Positions 33,263 to 44,309 of a stretch of 64,000 bases of DNA are shown piece by piece. Under the pieces are notes generated by a model. It saw only the letters and a list, made by a program, of their open reading frames with translations. It had not been told where the DNA came from and made no database searches. The position numbers and the translations under genes are program-made. Position 1 is the first letter of the stretch. Each line of letters starts with the position of its first letter. The DNA is from Ectobius pallidus (taxonomy: Eukaryota; Arthropoda; Insecta; Blattodea; Ectobiidae), in the NCBI GenBank assembly GCA_964059195.1, contig CAXKWD010000001.1, positions 159,700,532 to 159,764,531 of the forward strand. Direction: 5' to 3'.

Positions 33263-35131
33263 TTATTTAATATCTAATGTTAAGCCCAATAATTTGACAT
33301 GTTCAGATACATTTATATCGTTGAAATCCATTAGTGCACTTAAAGAGAAAATTATATTACTAGTTTTAGTCATATTAATTGATAGATAGTTTGATGAGAA
33401 CCAAGCCTTGGCTATTTCAAAGGAATTGTCTAAATTATTTTTAAGAATAAAAGGATCTTTGCCAGTCACAACTAAGGTGGTATCATCTGCATATAAAATA
33501 GTAGTACATGGTATATTTATATCCAAATCATTAACAAAGACTGTAAATAAAAAAGGTCCTAGGACTGATCCTTGGGGGACCCCAGCAATGATTGTTCTAA
33601 AAGAAGATTGGGTTTTATTTATTTCTACCATTTGTTGGCGATTGGTTAAATAAGATTTCATTAATTGTAATTCAACATTTCTGAGACCATAGTAACTAAG
33701 TTTTTTAATCAATATGTCATGCGCAATGCAATCAAAGGCTTTTGTCAAATCTATTAAAGTTGCTCCTGTTAACATCTTGTTTTCAAAATTTTCTAGGATG
33801 ATGTTTACCAGAGATTCGACTGCCATTGTTGTCGAGAGTTTAGGCCTAAAACCAAATTGTTTACAATAAAGTAAATTATTGCATGTAAAAAAGTTATACA
33901 GTTGGATCAACATACTAGATTCTATTATCTTACTAAATATGGGAACAATAGCAACAGGTCGATAACTTGATGGATCGTTTCTATCACCTTTTTTAAAAAT
34001 AGGTGTAACTCTCGTTATTTTGAGACATGTAGGAAAATTGCCTTGTGATAAGACTAGATTTATTAAGTATGTCAGCGGTATGAGAATGTGCTCAATAATT
34101 TTTTTCACAAACATGTTTGAAAACCCAAAGACATCCTCACTTCTGGAATTGCCCATATTTTTCACAATGTTGTACACAGTATTCATGTCTATAGTGTCCC
34201 ATTTAAAAACTTGGTGATGGATCGGTAGGACAAAATTATTTAACAATGTTTCAGATGGCATGTTATCATAATCATTAGTGCTATTATTGTTTTCTTGAAT
34301 TTTATGTGGTACATTAAAGTAATCGTTTAACACCTCAGGTGAGAGTGGTATTTCAGTATTCGTCCTGTTTTTGCCAATTTCATTATTAATAATCGTACAG
34401 GCCGCTTTAAATTTATTAGTGGCCGACTGAATGAAGTTGTCATTTGACGCTAACTTAGCTTCGATTATGGCACTTTGATATTCTTTTTTTAAAATCTTAA
34501 AATTATTCTTGTCGTTATCACTTTTTGTTAGTCTATACTTATCATAAAATATAGTTAAAATCGATCGAATTAATTTTAGTTTGGGTGTAAACCATTTCCT
34601 TGTCGCTCGAGAATTTTTTTGTTTACAGCCAATCTTAATTGTTCTAATAGGGCAAGCTTCATTCAGGCACGCCTTGAGGGTTTCCATAAAGTTAAGAAAA
34701 GCATAATCAACATCTGTAATGTGATATAACTTATTCCAGTCAATAACATAGAGCATATCTTTTAAATTATTTATCCGTTCATCTGATAACGATCGTTTTA
34801 CTATTTTAATATTTCTGCTTTCAGCAGCGTTGGATTGTTTTAAAGTTGGCACATCTATTAATAAACAGATAACTGTGTGGTCAGCCAAAATGTTCTGTTC
34901 CAAAAATCTACAGCAGTATTCATCCTTTGTAATATTTGTAAAAATATTATCCAGACAAGAGTTATTTCTAGTTGGTTTTTTATGTACATAATATAGGTTA
35001 AAAGACCTCATTATATTTAAAAAGTGCAAACATTCATTAGAGTTTGATAATAAGTTAATATTAAAATCACCTGTGACGGCAATATACATCTTAAATTTAT
35101 TAATTATGTAATGCAATAAATTTTCTACTAT
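33263..35131 (-). pseudogene. LINE reverse transcriptase (ORF2, main part)
   Basis: After the inserted element the frame resumes with TIVENLLHYIINKFK and VTGDFNINLL (end of the endonuclease). The polymerase follows: SYRPVAIVPIFSKIIE, FGFRPKLSTTMAVESL, DLTKAFDCIAHDILIKKL, GVPQGSVLGPFLF and the catalytic ILYADDTTLVV. It ends early at a TAA at 33263. The expected continuation NWEQHTETVSKKLSRVMYLL is readable straight after that stop, so one base change accounts for it. Confidence 0.88.
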
Positions 35132-35393
35132 AGTCCTTTCACATTCGCCAGAGGTTTCAAGGCCAAACGTAGCACGGCTATGATACCCCCACTTACCGTG
35201 CTCATATGACATCATACCCCTCCAATGCCAGTCACATGACAAGCCAGTAGGGAGTTCCCCCTTGGTGTCGTATGAGTGTGTGCGACAGCGCAGCTCCTCT
35301 GCGCAAAGGGGAATACTGTTGCCTGCTATCAGTGGGGGCATATTAGACGTGAGAAGTTGTGGCCTTGAAACCTCTGGCGAACGTGAAAGCACT
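35132..35393. mobile_element. Inverted-repeat element inserted in the LINE
   Basis: Near-perfect terminal repeats of about 33 bp (agtcctttcacattcgccag... on the left; its complement with two changes on the right) enclose a GC-richer 262-bp block that interrupts the endonuclease. No target duplication is clear. It has no coding role of its own, although a reading frame runs through it by chance. Confidence 0.78.
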
Positions 35394-35990
35394 TTAATTG
35401 AAAAAATAACTGTATATTTGAACTGGGAGATCGATAAACTGTTATAACAACACAGTTAAAATCGTGCAGAACAATACCTGCTACTTCACACGCTAGATTT
35501 ACGGAGTAATTGGACATCTCCATTGAACTATGCTTAATGTTACCTTTGACATAGATGGCAGAGCCTCCATGCGAGTAAGGGGGTTTTCGTGTATACACTG
35601 ATGCTAAAGAAAACCCCTGAGGTACATATAGATTAGTTTCTTCACTTGTCAGCCAGTGTTCATTCAGGCATAAAACATCACAAGGCATTTCTTCAAGAGT
35701 AAGCTCCAATTGTCCCAACTTATTCCTGATAGATTGAATATTTAAATGCGTAATTACCAGTTTTTCAGCTACCTGATCATTCCTATTTTGATGAGAACTG
35801 TTGTTACAGAAATCCCTAGATTCAGGAGGTTGATCTTGAGGAACCACGTCATCTTGTGTATGTCTATTATTCAATATCAGGTTAGGTTTAACGTTTAATC
35901 TATAGGAGTTGTTACTTTTAGGACTTTGAAAACCATACTTGAAACTACTCCCACGGATGAAATCACTTTCACTCTTACATCTTGCACAGA
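35394..35990 (-). pseudogene. LINE endonuclease domain, N-terminal part
   Basis: The minus strand encodes LNIQSIRNKLGQLELTLEEM, CDVLCLNEHWLT, HGGSAIYVKGNI and VVITVYRSPSSNIQLFF. This is the pattern of the apurinic-type endonuclease of LINE ORF2. The frame is open upstream of 35874 to about 35990 without an obvious ATG. It is cut at 35393 by an inserted element, and the rest of the domain resumes in another frame at 35131. Confidence 0.85.
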
Positions 35991-36239
35991 TACTTCATAA
36001 TTTTCTTTTAAATTTTTGCATATATTTACAATATATATCTTCTCGCCGCTGGACAGACCTATTCCTCGCACGTTTCTTTATTGGTGACATAAGTTCAGAA
36101 GTCCCTGGCTCGCAATTTTCTTCTATAATAAAAATTATTTTATGTTATGCTTATTACTTTTACTTACAATATGTGGTTTACGTAATCGCACATTATATAA
36201 ATGAAAAGTACTAGGAATTAATTAATTATGTTATAAAAT

Positions 36240-38900
36240 AGGCCTAGGTCTTACATTTAGTAACTTGGGTCACTGTTTTTTTTTTCAGAATCAACAAATT
36301 TGCTAAGGCAACGATAAAATACAAATGAAATCCTGTTTTCTAGATATATGTTGTAAAGCATTGTAAGCCTATAATATAAATACGAAAGCAAGCCACTCAC
36401 TTAACCAGAAGTTATGTTTTCACAATTACTTAACTATTTATAACTATTCTTGGGTATATTTAGGTCGCTGATGCCAAATGTGCCATTAGTTTTGCCCTAT
36501 CAGCTTTAGTTTGTGAGATATGGTATTACCATTATGCATATTGTCACATTTTAAGTTTGATATAAATAAAAAAAACAGTGCCTATTTTTAGCTTCTAAAT
36601 CGCGTGAAGACAAAGCAACACACTAACATTACATTAACGTTACGATAACAATATAACATGGGATCTGTCAAAAATTGATATCACATATTGTACGGTCGTT
36701 TATGACTTATGGGCTGTCAATTTTAGGGTAAAAAAATAATCCAGCTTATATTTTTCTGTACTTTGTACAGTTTTCGTCCTACGGGTCCAAAGTATGGTCA
36801 AGAACCTTCACTACATTTTTTAGCTACATTATCAAGCAAGATTTTGTTTCGGAAAAGAGGTGATAAGTTAATGGCACTCTATATAAAAGTAGAACTGGTA
36901 GAGAAAAACTGTTTACATATTTGGAATAAGCACACTATGTATAGCCAAAACCCGGCAAAACATTTGAGACACCAAACAAAAAGTTCTTTTTTGTTGGGCT
37001 GTGTTATTAATGTCACAGGAATATTGCCTCAATATGAATACTAGCTGATTTGCATTAACTTTTAACTTTATCAATTGGGTATCATTTATTTTCTCATGAC
37101 AGAAATTTAATTGACAAAATTTCGTGATAATCTTGGTTGCATACTTCACAGTAGTTTGAAAGTTGCAGAGCTTACAAAATGAAAATATTGCTCTGTTAGA
37201 TAAATATCTCCCCTGTGCCACTGGATGAGGATTTTCTTCACAATGATATAATAAATTATACATCCCAGAATTGGATTAAATGCAATGATAGGATTTAAAA
37301 GCAACAAAATAATAATATAAAAATGTCTTCCAGAAAGAATGCAAGAGTAAATGGTAAATGTAGGAAACAGAACATTTAGTTCAAAAGTGTACATATTTTT
37401 CATCCTGTACTCGGTTCCATGGACTATAGACAGAGGAGGTGTTGCTTTCGACCCCGAAATGCGATACTGATTTTTCAACAGAAACATATTATGCACCATT
37501 TCTGGGGAAAGGAGCTATGCTATTTTTTCATAGTCTTCAGGGGAAATTAAAATTATTTCTGATTAAATTACTTCAAAAAGTTTTTATTTTGCTTATTTGT
37601 TTCATGATCGATGGACGAACAAATAAAAAAAACTCTTTGTCCTCTATTTTAATCGCAATTCATATTTCTTCTTTCTCTGAGAACTGTGAAAGGACGGTGT
37701 AATTTTTCACCACAGACCCATTAGCTTTTTGGCTCCCGAGTCTAAACAACAGTTTTCATAGGAAATGTCTGTTCATGCCTGTTTAAAGGCTTATCACGTA
37801 AAGTACAATTCTTTTATATTCGAGCGAACATATTTCGAAGAAATTAAACAAAAGCGATGTGAAATCATAAAAATAGGTGACTCATTTTGATCACCTTTGC
37901 TTGACTTAAGATAGTTTATTGGAAGTAGAGAGCATAAACAAACTCGTTAGTAATTTAAGGTAATTTCTCTGAAAAACGAGCATTAATAGCAAGGCTTAAA
38001 GGAAAGTAATTGAAGTTAGAAGTTTGTCAAATCGTCCCTGCTGCTACCCTTTGAGATTTTGAAGGCTTTTAATTTTTAACCTTCTCACTGCTACGGACGT
38101 ATAAATACGTCACTTCGAACAATTGTTTAAAACTGATATGCAAGACTAATAAACCAATACTTTATTTGAAACGTGAGGATTTTCCTTCAAATATTAAATT
38201 TATTATTTATGAAAGCCAACAATTCTCATGAAATTTGTATCATTGATTTCAAGCTAACAGCTCATTTATGATTTAACTTGATGATTCCTTATATACCCGT
38301 ACAAATTCATTGGAACTTTAATATTGGAACTGCTAATAATAGCCTATGTTTTCATGTGCGTTTAACCGTTTCATATTTTTATTTTATACAAACGAATGTA
38401 TATAATAACAACTAATGATTGGACTTTTAGTTGTGATGTAAACTTGCACATGACACTTCATAGAAGGTTTGTTTCCAGTGCAGTCAGAGTTTACAAGGTA
38501 GCGTGTTAATTTTTCTTGTCTCTCAGAAATTTCTTCTGGCCTTCTGGGACGATGACACGGCTATAAGTTAGGCAGCTGAGTGAGGAAATCCTTGCATTTC
38601 AGTTCTCTAGCGTAATAATTTTACAATACTCAGGCTTCGGGAGGTTCCAGATTCAAATTCCGTGTCCGGAGAATTTGACATGGGGTTTTTTCATGGTTTC
38701 TCCAGTCGTAAAGGCAAGTGATGAAAAAGGATATACTTCCTATTTCATTCTATATCATATCCATTTAAATTAATAAAGTTGAAATTTACTCTATAAAATG
38801 CACCAACAATAGAAAATTATTGACAATCAATAGTTTCATGGCCTACTGTATAGATACAGATCCTGAACTCCTGATATGGCCTCGAAGCTGAGAGGAGTAT
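36240..38900. other. Intergenic, no gene recognised
   Basis: AT-rich sequence with several 87-117-codon frames on both strands that overlap each other and show no domain. I read them as chance. Confidence 0.45.
38560..38760 (+). repeat. Possible tRNA-derived SINE remnant
   Basis: ggttccagattcaaattcc (38642-38660) resembles a polymerase III B box, and ttttttcatggtttctccag then tcgtaaaggcaagtg resembles a common insect SINE 3' part. An A-box-like taggcagctgagtgagg is about 60 bases upstream. Heavily diverged. Confidence 0.35.
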
Positions 38901-38909
38901 AAATACAGC

Positions 38910-39205
38910 TGAATTTTTAAAAAGTAGAAAAAGTACTCAGGCATTTATTCAAGCTAAATCCAATAAGTTGCAAAACGTGTGAACAGACCAGCGTCTGTTT
39001 ACAAGTTTACAAGATCTGGATGGTGCTTTGTCTGAATATTTACGAGCCATTTGGCCGACCACGTCAACTCCGTATTTAGAACAGTTGTAAAATGTCACTA
39101 TATCTGGCTTCTTTTTCAAACCATTCTCAATTTTCACATGAGGATGCATAGTGCTGAGAACCGGGACATTCTTGTTGGCCTTTCCCTGATACACAGTCAT
39201 TGTAG
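38910..39205 (-). pseudogene. piggyBac-type transposase fragment
   Basis: Minus strand: KANKNVPVLSTMHPHVKIE, KKPDIVTFYNCSKYGVDVVG, QMARKYSDKAPSRSCKLVNR and RWSVHTFCNLLDLA. This matches the stretch around the last catalytic Asp of piggyBac transposases (kP.iv..YN..KgGVD..D.m...Ys....trRWp...f...ldla..Na). The second Asp of GVDxxD is Gly here. Two in-frame stops follow LDLA while INA and VL remain readable. No terminal repeats are visible. Confidence 0.8.
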
Positions 39206-39259
39206 TGTTACTTATAATATAATATAATATAATATATGTATCCACCTTATACCCTCATT

Positions 39260-40800
39260 TAAAATATTAGTATTTTTGATGGTTTGAATTTAACCCACTC
39301 CAGTTTATTCTTGTACTAAAAATTTTTCTTATTATAACATACAGAGTACTCTGGTTTAAAATTATAAAATTATTTTTTGAGATCTAGATGATTTAGGCCT
39401 AATTTTCTTTTTTGCGTCCTTGATTTTGATTTAAATTTTCCAATAAAGTATTTCTGCTAAAATGTTTTTGGCCTAAATTATTCCTTAAACTTGTGTATAA
39501 ATATTAAAAACAATAAAAGATATTAGAATAAAACAGCATGTTAAAAGTGTATATGTTGCCTTTGTCAATCTTTATGTAGGTAATATCTTTATTACCCGTC
39601 AAAGTATGTATAAAACCTTGTGTAGGCCTATTACCACTTAGTCTATTTACTCACACTGTCTATGTTCTTGTAGTTCATTGCACTTGATGTGTTCTTGATG
39701 TTGTTCACTTCTGTTCTTAGTAGATTATGTTGTGTTGAAAGGCTTTGCTTGTAGGTAGTTAAAAGGCAAAACATCAAAGTATTATGTTGATTTCACAGTA
39801 GAGATGCATTTCGGCTTGATAAAGACATCTTGAGCCTTATATATTTAGTCTTTTAAAATCCTTTTAATCATCTAGGTCTAGCCTTTCAAATACGCGATTC
39901 TTTTTTTAAATTTTCGTTGGCGACTTAAATGTGGGCGGAACAGGCATAATATAATGTACAAAGGATCAAACAATTTGCACAATCACTTCAGGTTTATTGA
40001 TGTTAAAGTGTGTTCTCTTCTTGCGACTGACAATTATTTATTTCATTGCTCATACAGCAACATAAAGTAACGAGTATTATAAAATATGAGTCACAAACCT
40101 TGCCACATTATAATCAGTTGTAAATAATGGAATTTAATGATAGTGATACCATTTTCTCAAAGAAGAACTGGCCTTTTTTTTCATGGAAAAGAAAATATCT
40201 CCCCAGAAATTTATCTAGTCATAAATCCCCTCAAAATATAAACTTTTCAAATGAAAATCTATTTTGTTACAAAACTAAGTGTTGCGTTCTTTTTTAGACA
40301 CCTTATACCATACAAACCCATGAAATCATAGATTTTTCTTTATTGAGGATAATCCTTGGATAAATATTACCTCCTATGTGGAAGCATTCTTCTGTAATAT
40401 CTAATAGCGTCAACATTACGTTACGTCCTGTGAAGGACGGGAAAGTATTATAGGTTTGAAATATTGTATTGCAACATGCATAAGGTCAAAGCATGCACAA
40501 TGCTAATGAAATCACACCTGGTTATGCAGAATTCTCCAAGTTGAAGAATGGTGTATTATTATCATCACGTCTTCTCTTTTTTTGTGTTATATGATTAACG
40601 TTATTAATGCTTATTCGGCAATTATGATCAAGCGTATCAATATCAATATAATTATTGTCATAGTTATCCGAAGGCACAATAGCCTACTTCACTAAGTGTG
40701 TATAGAACGTTCACCCGCACAAATTAAAATAATTTTATTAGATTTAGGCCTATCACTAGTGTTTTAATTGAAGTTCCTTTGCCTTTGTTTCTTGCTTCCT
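39260..40800. other. Intergenic, no feature seen
   Basis: Low-complexity AT-rich sequence. A short (TTA)n-like region follows it at 40.8 kb. Confidence 0.45.
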
Positions 40801-40806
40801 ATCCTC

Positions 40807-40834
40807 TTTCTTCTTCTTCTTCTTCTTATCATTA

Positions 40835-40865
<31 letters not shown>

Positions 40866-40880
40866 CATTATTATTATTAG
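40807..40880. repeat. (TTC)n then (ATT)n microsatellites
   Basis: About 7 TTC units followed by an interrupted run of about 17 ATT units. The isoleucine-rich frame across it is not a gene. Confidence 0.92.
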
Positions 40881-40946
40881 CGATGCTATTGGTATAAGTA
40901 TAACCCTTTTATTATCACTGTTCTGTTTAGACCTATTGCTCATGAG

Positions 40947-41702
40947 TAGGGCCCGGATTTGAAGGTTTTAACCTATTTTTCCCCAGCTTCCTAATTAGAA
41001 CATTTTATCGTACGGTACTTTTCCGTTTCATGCCCGTTGCTTCCGAATATATGAATCTTATACAACCTAAAAGGGCTAAATCGGACTGGAGAGCCTAAAA
41101 GGGGCTAAGGAGGACTTTTGCTGAAAAACTAGGGGCTAAAGAGGACTTTTTTTATGAAAAATAGGAGCTAAAGAGGACGACTTTTGCAGAAAAACACGAT
41201 TTTTAAACACATTTCCCAATTAATGCAAAGGAAAATATATAGACTATAACTCGAAAATGTTCCGCCGCGCCATCGCAGGAAATGAAACTTGAGCCGTCTG
41301 CAATACTTTTGAATCTGCAACTAATCCATTGTCGTTTCAACATTAAAATAACAAGTTGCAACGACAGAGAAATATATTAAAGAACAAATTCGTGACATTC
41401 GAGTCTACTTATTTTTGTAGATCGGAAGGTATTGTGTGGTGTATTGAATAATTGTATCATTAAACAGTGAATATCTCAATCCTTTATGCTATTTTTCGAG
41501 TGCCGATATAAGGAATAGTTACTTGTTTATTCTGTTAAAAAAATCTAGAATAACTTTGTCAAAAGTATAATACAATTTTCGGTGCTAATATTAGTGTTTT
41601 ATTAAGACGGCTAAAATCATTTGTTTAAAACCCTACAAAGGCTATTCCACGAAAATAAAAGGCTAAAATACCTTTCATAAAAGCCTAAAAATCCGGGCCC
41701 TA
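40947..41702. mobile_element. hAT-like non-autonomous element (756 bp)
   Basis: The perfect terminal repeats TAGGGCCCGGATTT and AAATCCGGGCCCTA are flanked by an exact 8-bp duplication, CTCATGAG (40939-40946 and 41703-41710). Inside, near each end, are short repeated words such as ggggctaaagaggactttt. No transposase frame. Confidence 0.88.
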
Positions 41703-41710
41703 CTCATGAG

Positions 41711-43548
41711 CATGGTGTAGTTATCGTGTCAACAAATAACTCTGCTCGTAGTGTGCATGCATTATATCACCTGAATTGGGTAACTGGAATGCTCTCATGT
41801 CATTTAATATGTGAGTAAACGAATAGATAGTTGTCAACTTTATAACACCTTACAAGTAAAACATTCATTTTGTAATACATTTCTACATTCTATACGTAGG
41901 CGCGCAAGATTACAGCTTTCGCAATTTTCCACATATTCGCATAAGCATGTTACTATAGGCCTATAACTTATTATGCTTTTATGCCTATAGATCAGTGCTC
42001 TTATTGTATATGCCTAACACGACATGGAATAATTTTAGGGGAATTTACAGTATTCCGTCTTCTGTTTGATTTCTATGTAGTAGCCGGTACCCTCGATGGT
42101 TCACCATAGATATGAAGCAAGAATTGAACCAGATCCATTAATCATTCCTCCGGATCCGTACATCGTGTTCCTATAGTGGACATCTTCAGCTGTGATATTA
42201 AAGAAGTGGTCTGAAGAAATACCTGGACAGGTCTCTGGTAGTCATCAGCAGTAGGAAATCTGCGCATTAGCACAGGTTCCGGGTTCAATTACCGTCCAAA
42301 GACAAATTTTCCTCTAAAGATGTAATTTAAATAGTTTCAAAGAGATGTAACTGAAATTTAAGATAATTTGTTGTCTAAAGCGACATTTAACTGATTGAAT
42401 ATTATGCTACCCATTGCCATTTACATATCGATCGCTTACCTTGTCTCCGGTTAGAAATGCTAACTTTAGATATGATTGCGGGTTCAATCGCCGGTAAAAC
42501 TTCAGATTTCCCTCGGGGCAAGAAGGTCTGGAACGGGGTGCGTTCAAACTTGTGAGAACATTTGAGAAGTCATTTACTAAAATAAAAATTTAGTGATTTC
42601 TAGCAATAAGACTACCAACGATGACAGTGAGAGTCAGCGTTGAGGGACAATTATCTCTTTCCGCTTTTCCCAAAACTTGGTATTTCCCTATGACTGTTTT
42701 CCTATAGTCCGTTTTCCAAGCTGATGACTTTTTAATTTAACTCAGTAATAATAAAATAGAAATAACTTTATCGTTTTCTAAAAATAAGCTCCTTTAAATT
42801 ATGAACAAATGATCACAAATGTGATGAAATGTCATGGTTTTCAACGTATTCTTAATATTTTTGCAAAAGGATTAGAAGACGCTGTTCAAAATTCAGCTCA
42901 TTATGCCAATATCTTTTTTGGCCTAAGCGAAGTTGGTTGAACACTGTTAGAATGATGATTCTGCAATTCTCACAATATAAATAAACTCGAGTATAGCAGA
43001 ACCAGTTTCAATACCCAATTGCATACATCGTATTACTTATTATTTTATTGGTTCTTTTCAAGAATATTGACTTCCTGCTAAAGGCAGATTGTTTTAGGTG
43101 ATATAAGAAGCTTTTGTTTTGTTGCCTATGTTATTTTTGACAGCACTTTTTAGATTTTTTAGACTTTTTTAGAATCTATCGTAATTATAATTATTATAAA
43201 ATCTATACTAAATTATAAATGATTTGAGGAACACGAATTGGGAGAAATGTAAATTAGGATATATGTATTGTGGGACATATGGGATATAATGGGTTGAAAA
43301 TTGAATGGCATTGGGAATTAAAACTTTTAGGGAAAATGGCTGTGAAAAATGACCTACAATCGGCGTCGGCCTTCAGACCAGATGCTCCTCCACCATTCCT
43401 GTAATCTACTCATGAAGTCGAAAGACGGAGGCAGATGGTGGAGTCTGTCCGCCATGGGATATAGCGTAACAGAGGAATTCTTCGTAATATTGTATGTAAG
43501 TACTGCTTTTCGTTTTTTTCAACTTCCTAGTCTTTTTTCAGTAATTAC
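41711..43548. other. Intergenic, possible SINE debris
   Basis: Two B-box-like stretches (gggttcaattacc near 42283 and gggttcaatcgcc near 42480) suggest decayed tRNA-derived SINEs. A GC-richer block at 43345-43470 has short frames on both strands whose product I do not recognise. Confidence 0.35.
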
Positions 43549-44032
43549 CAGGCTTTAAAACTTAGTGCCCGATCGATTATGTTAACAGCAACCGTACTGT
43601 ACAGACTTTGCTCGGCGTATGCCCTAGCTACCACATGCTAGTTCACGTGATAGTAAACAAACCGGAATACAGATATAGGAAGATCACAAAATAACCTCTC
43701 ATTATCTAAACTCACATTACAAGCATGCAAAAAGATACTTTCTCCTGTTTGTGTATAATAGTCCCTCCCAAATGTTTCAATATATGTTTGCGTTTTAGAA
43801 CACTTTACTTTCGGCATGCCGAACACGTATTATAAATTTAAACACGCACAATGACAAGGTACACTGTTGACCAATTTGAGAGGCACCGTACTACGAGCGC
43901 ATTCACTTCTCGGTACTACTATCAATGACTGTCTTATCAGCCTACGCAATCACCCTCCACCCCCTATACTCAGGTTGTTGGTAACCGGAATCAACTCCCT
44001 CTGTGGGTTCGGCCACTAAGTTTTAAAGCCTG
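43549..44032 (-). mobile_element. 484-bp hAT-like deletion derivative, copy 1
   Basis: The terminal repeats CAGGCTTTAAAACTTAGTG and ...AAGTTTTAAAGCCTG mark the ends. The 8-base flank gtaattac recurs on the other side as gaattac, a target duplication with one base lost. It is about 98% identical to 47318-47801 by eye, reversed. The minus-strand frame from the ATG at 43817 encodes MPKVKCSKTQTYIETFGRDY and further residues, the look of a hAT transposase N-terminus (BED-finger-like, LHACNVSLDN), cut off after about 45 residues. Confidence 0.85.
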
Positions 44033-44137
44033 GAATTACACAATAAATTTACGGAACTCAACACGAGTTTCTTGGACAACTGGCTTAAACTCTAATATGC
44101 CAGTTGGTAAAATAGGGTTCTGTGCATTAGGAAATTC

Positions 44138-44185
<48 letters not shown>

Positions 44186-44224
44186 TCAATTCAAATTCAA
44201 TTCAATTCAATTCAATTCAAATTC

Positions 44225-44304
<80 letters not shown>
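44138..44304. repeat. Compound (AAT)n - (TTCAA)n - (AAT)n microsatellite
   Basis: About 15 AAT units, a 40-base block of attcaa repeats, then about 26 AAT units. The 87-codon isoleucine frame is its shadow. Confidence 0.95.
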
Positions 44305-44305
<1 letters not shown>

Positions 44306-44309
44306 CCAA

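Larger units (their letters stand above)
32525..36150 (-). mobile_element. Nearly full-length LINE (CR1/Jockey-type), disabled
   Basis: Minus-strand order: a possible ORF1 end with basic residues (about 36130-35990), endonuclease, reverse transcriptase, C-terminal tail, then a 3' end aataaagaatcttatcttat of TTATC repeats at 32525-32560. It is broken by a stop after LLGLTLDIK (33263), frameshifts at about 33125 and 32930, and an insertion at 35132-35393. Its sequence is otherwise well kept, so it moved fairly recently. The 5' limit is uncertain. Confidence 0.85.

Noticed and set aside
33263..35392. A single 709-residue protein
   Set aside because: Its first about 85 residues come from an inserted inverted-repeat element, and its end is an early stop. 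It is a damaged LINE ORF2, not a host gene.
38949..39245. Host gene exon with a GVD motif
   Set aside because: The surrounding residues follow the piggyBac transposase pattern and stops interrupt the continuation.
42225..42500. tRNA gene suggested by gggttcaat stretches
   Set aside because: No cloverleaf can be drawn from the flanks. At best decayed tRNA-derived SINE.
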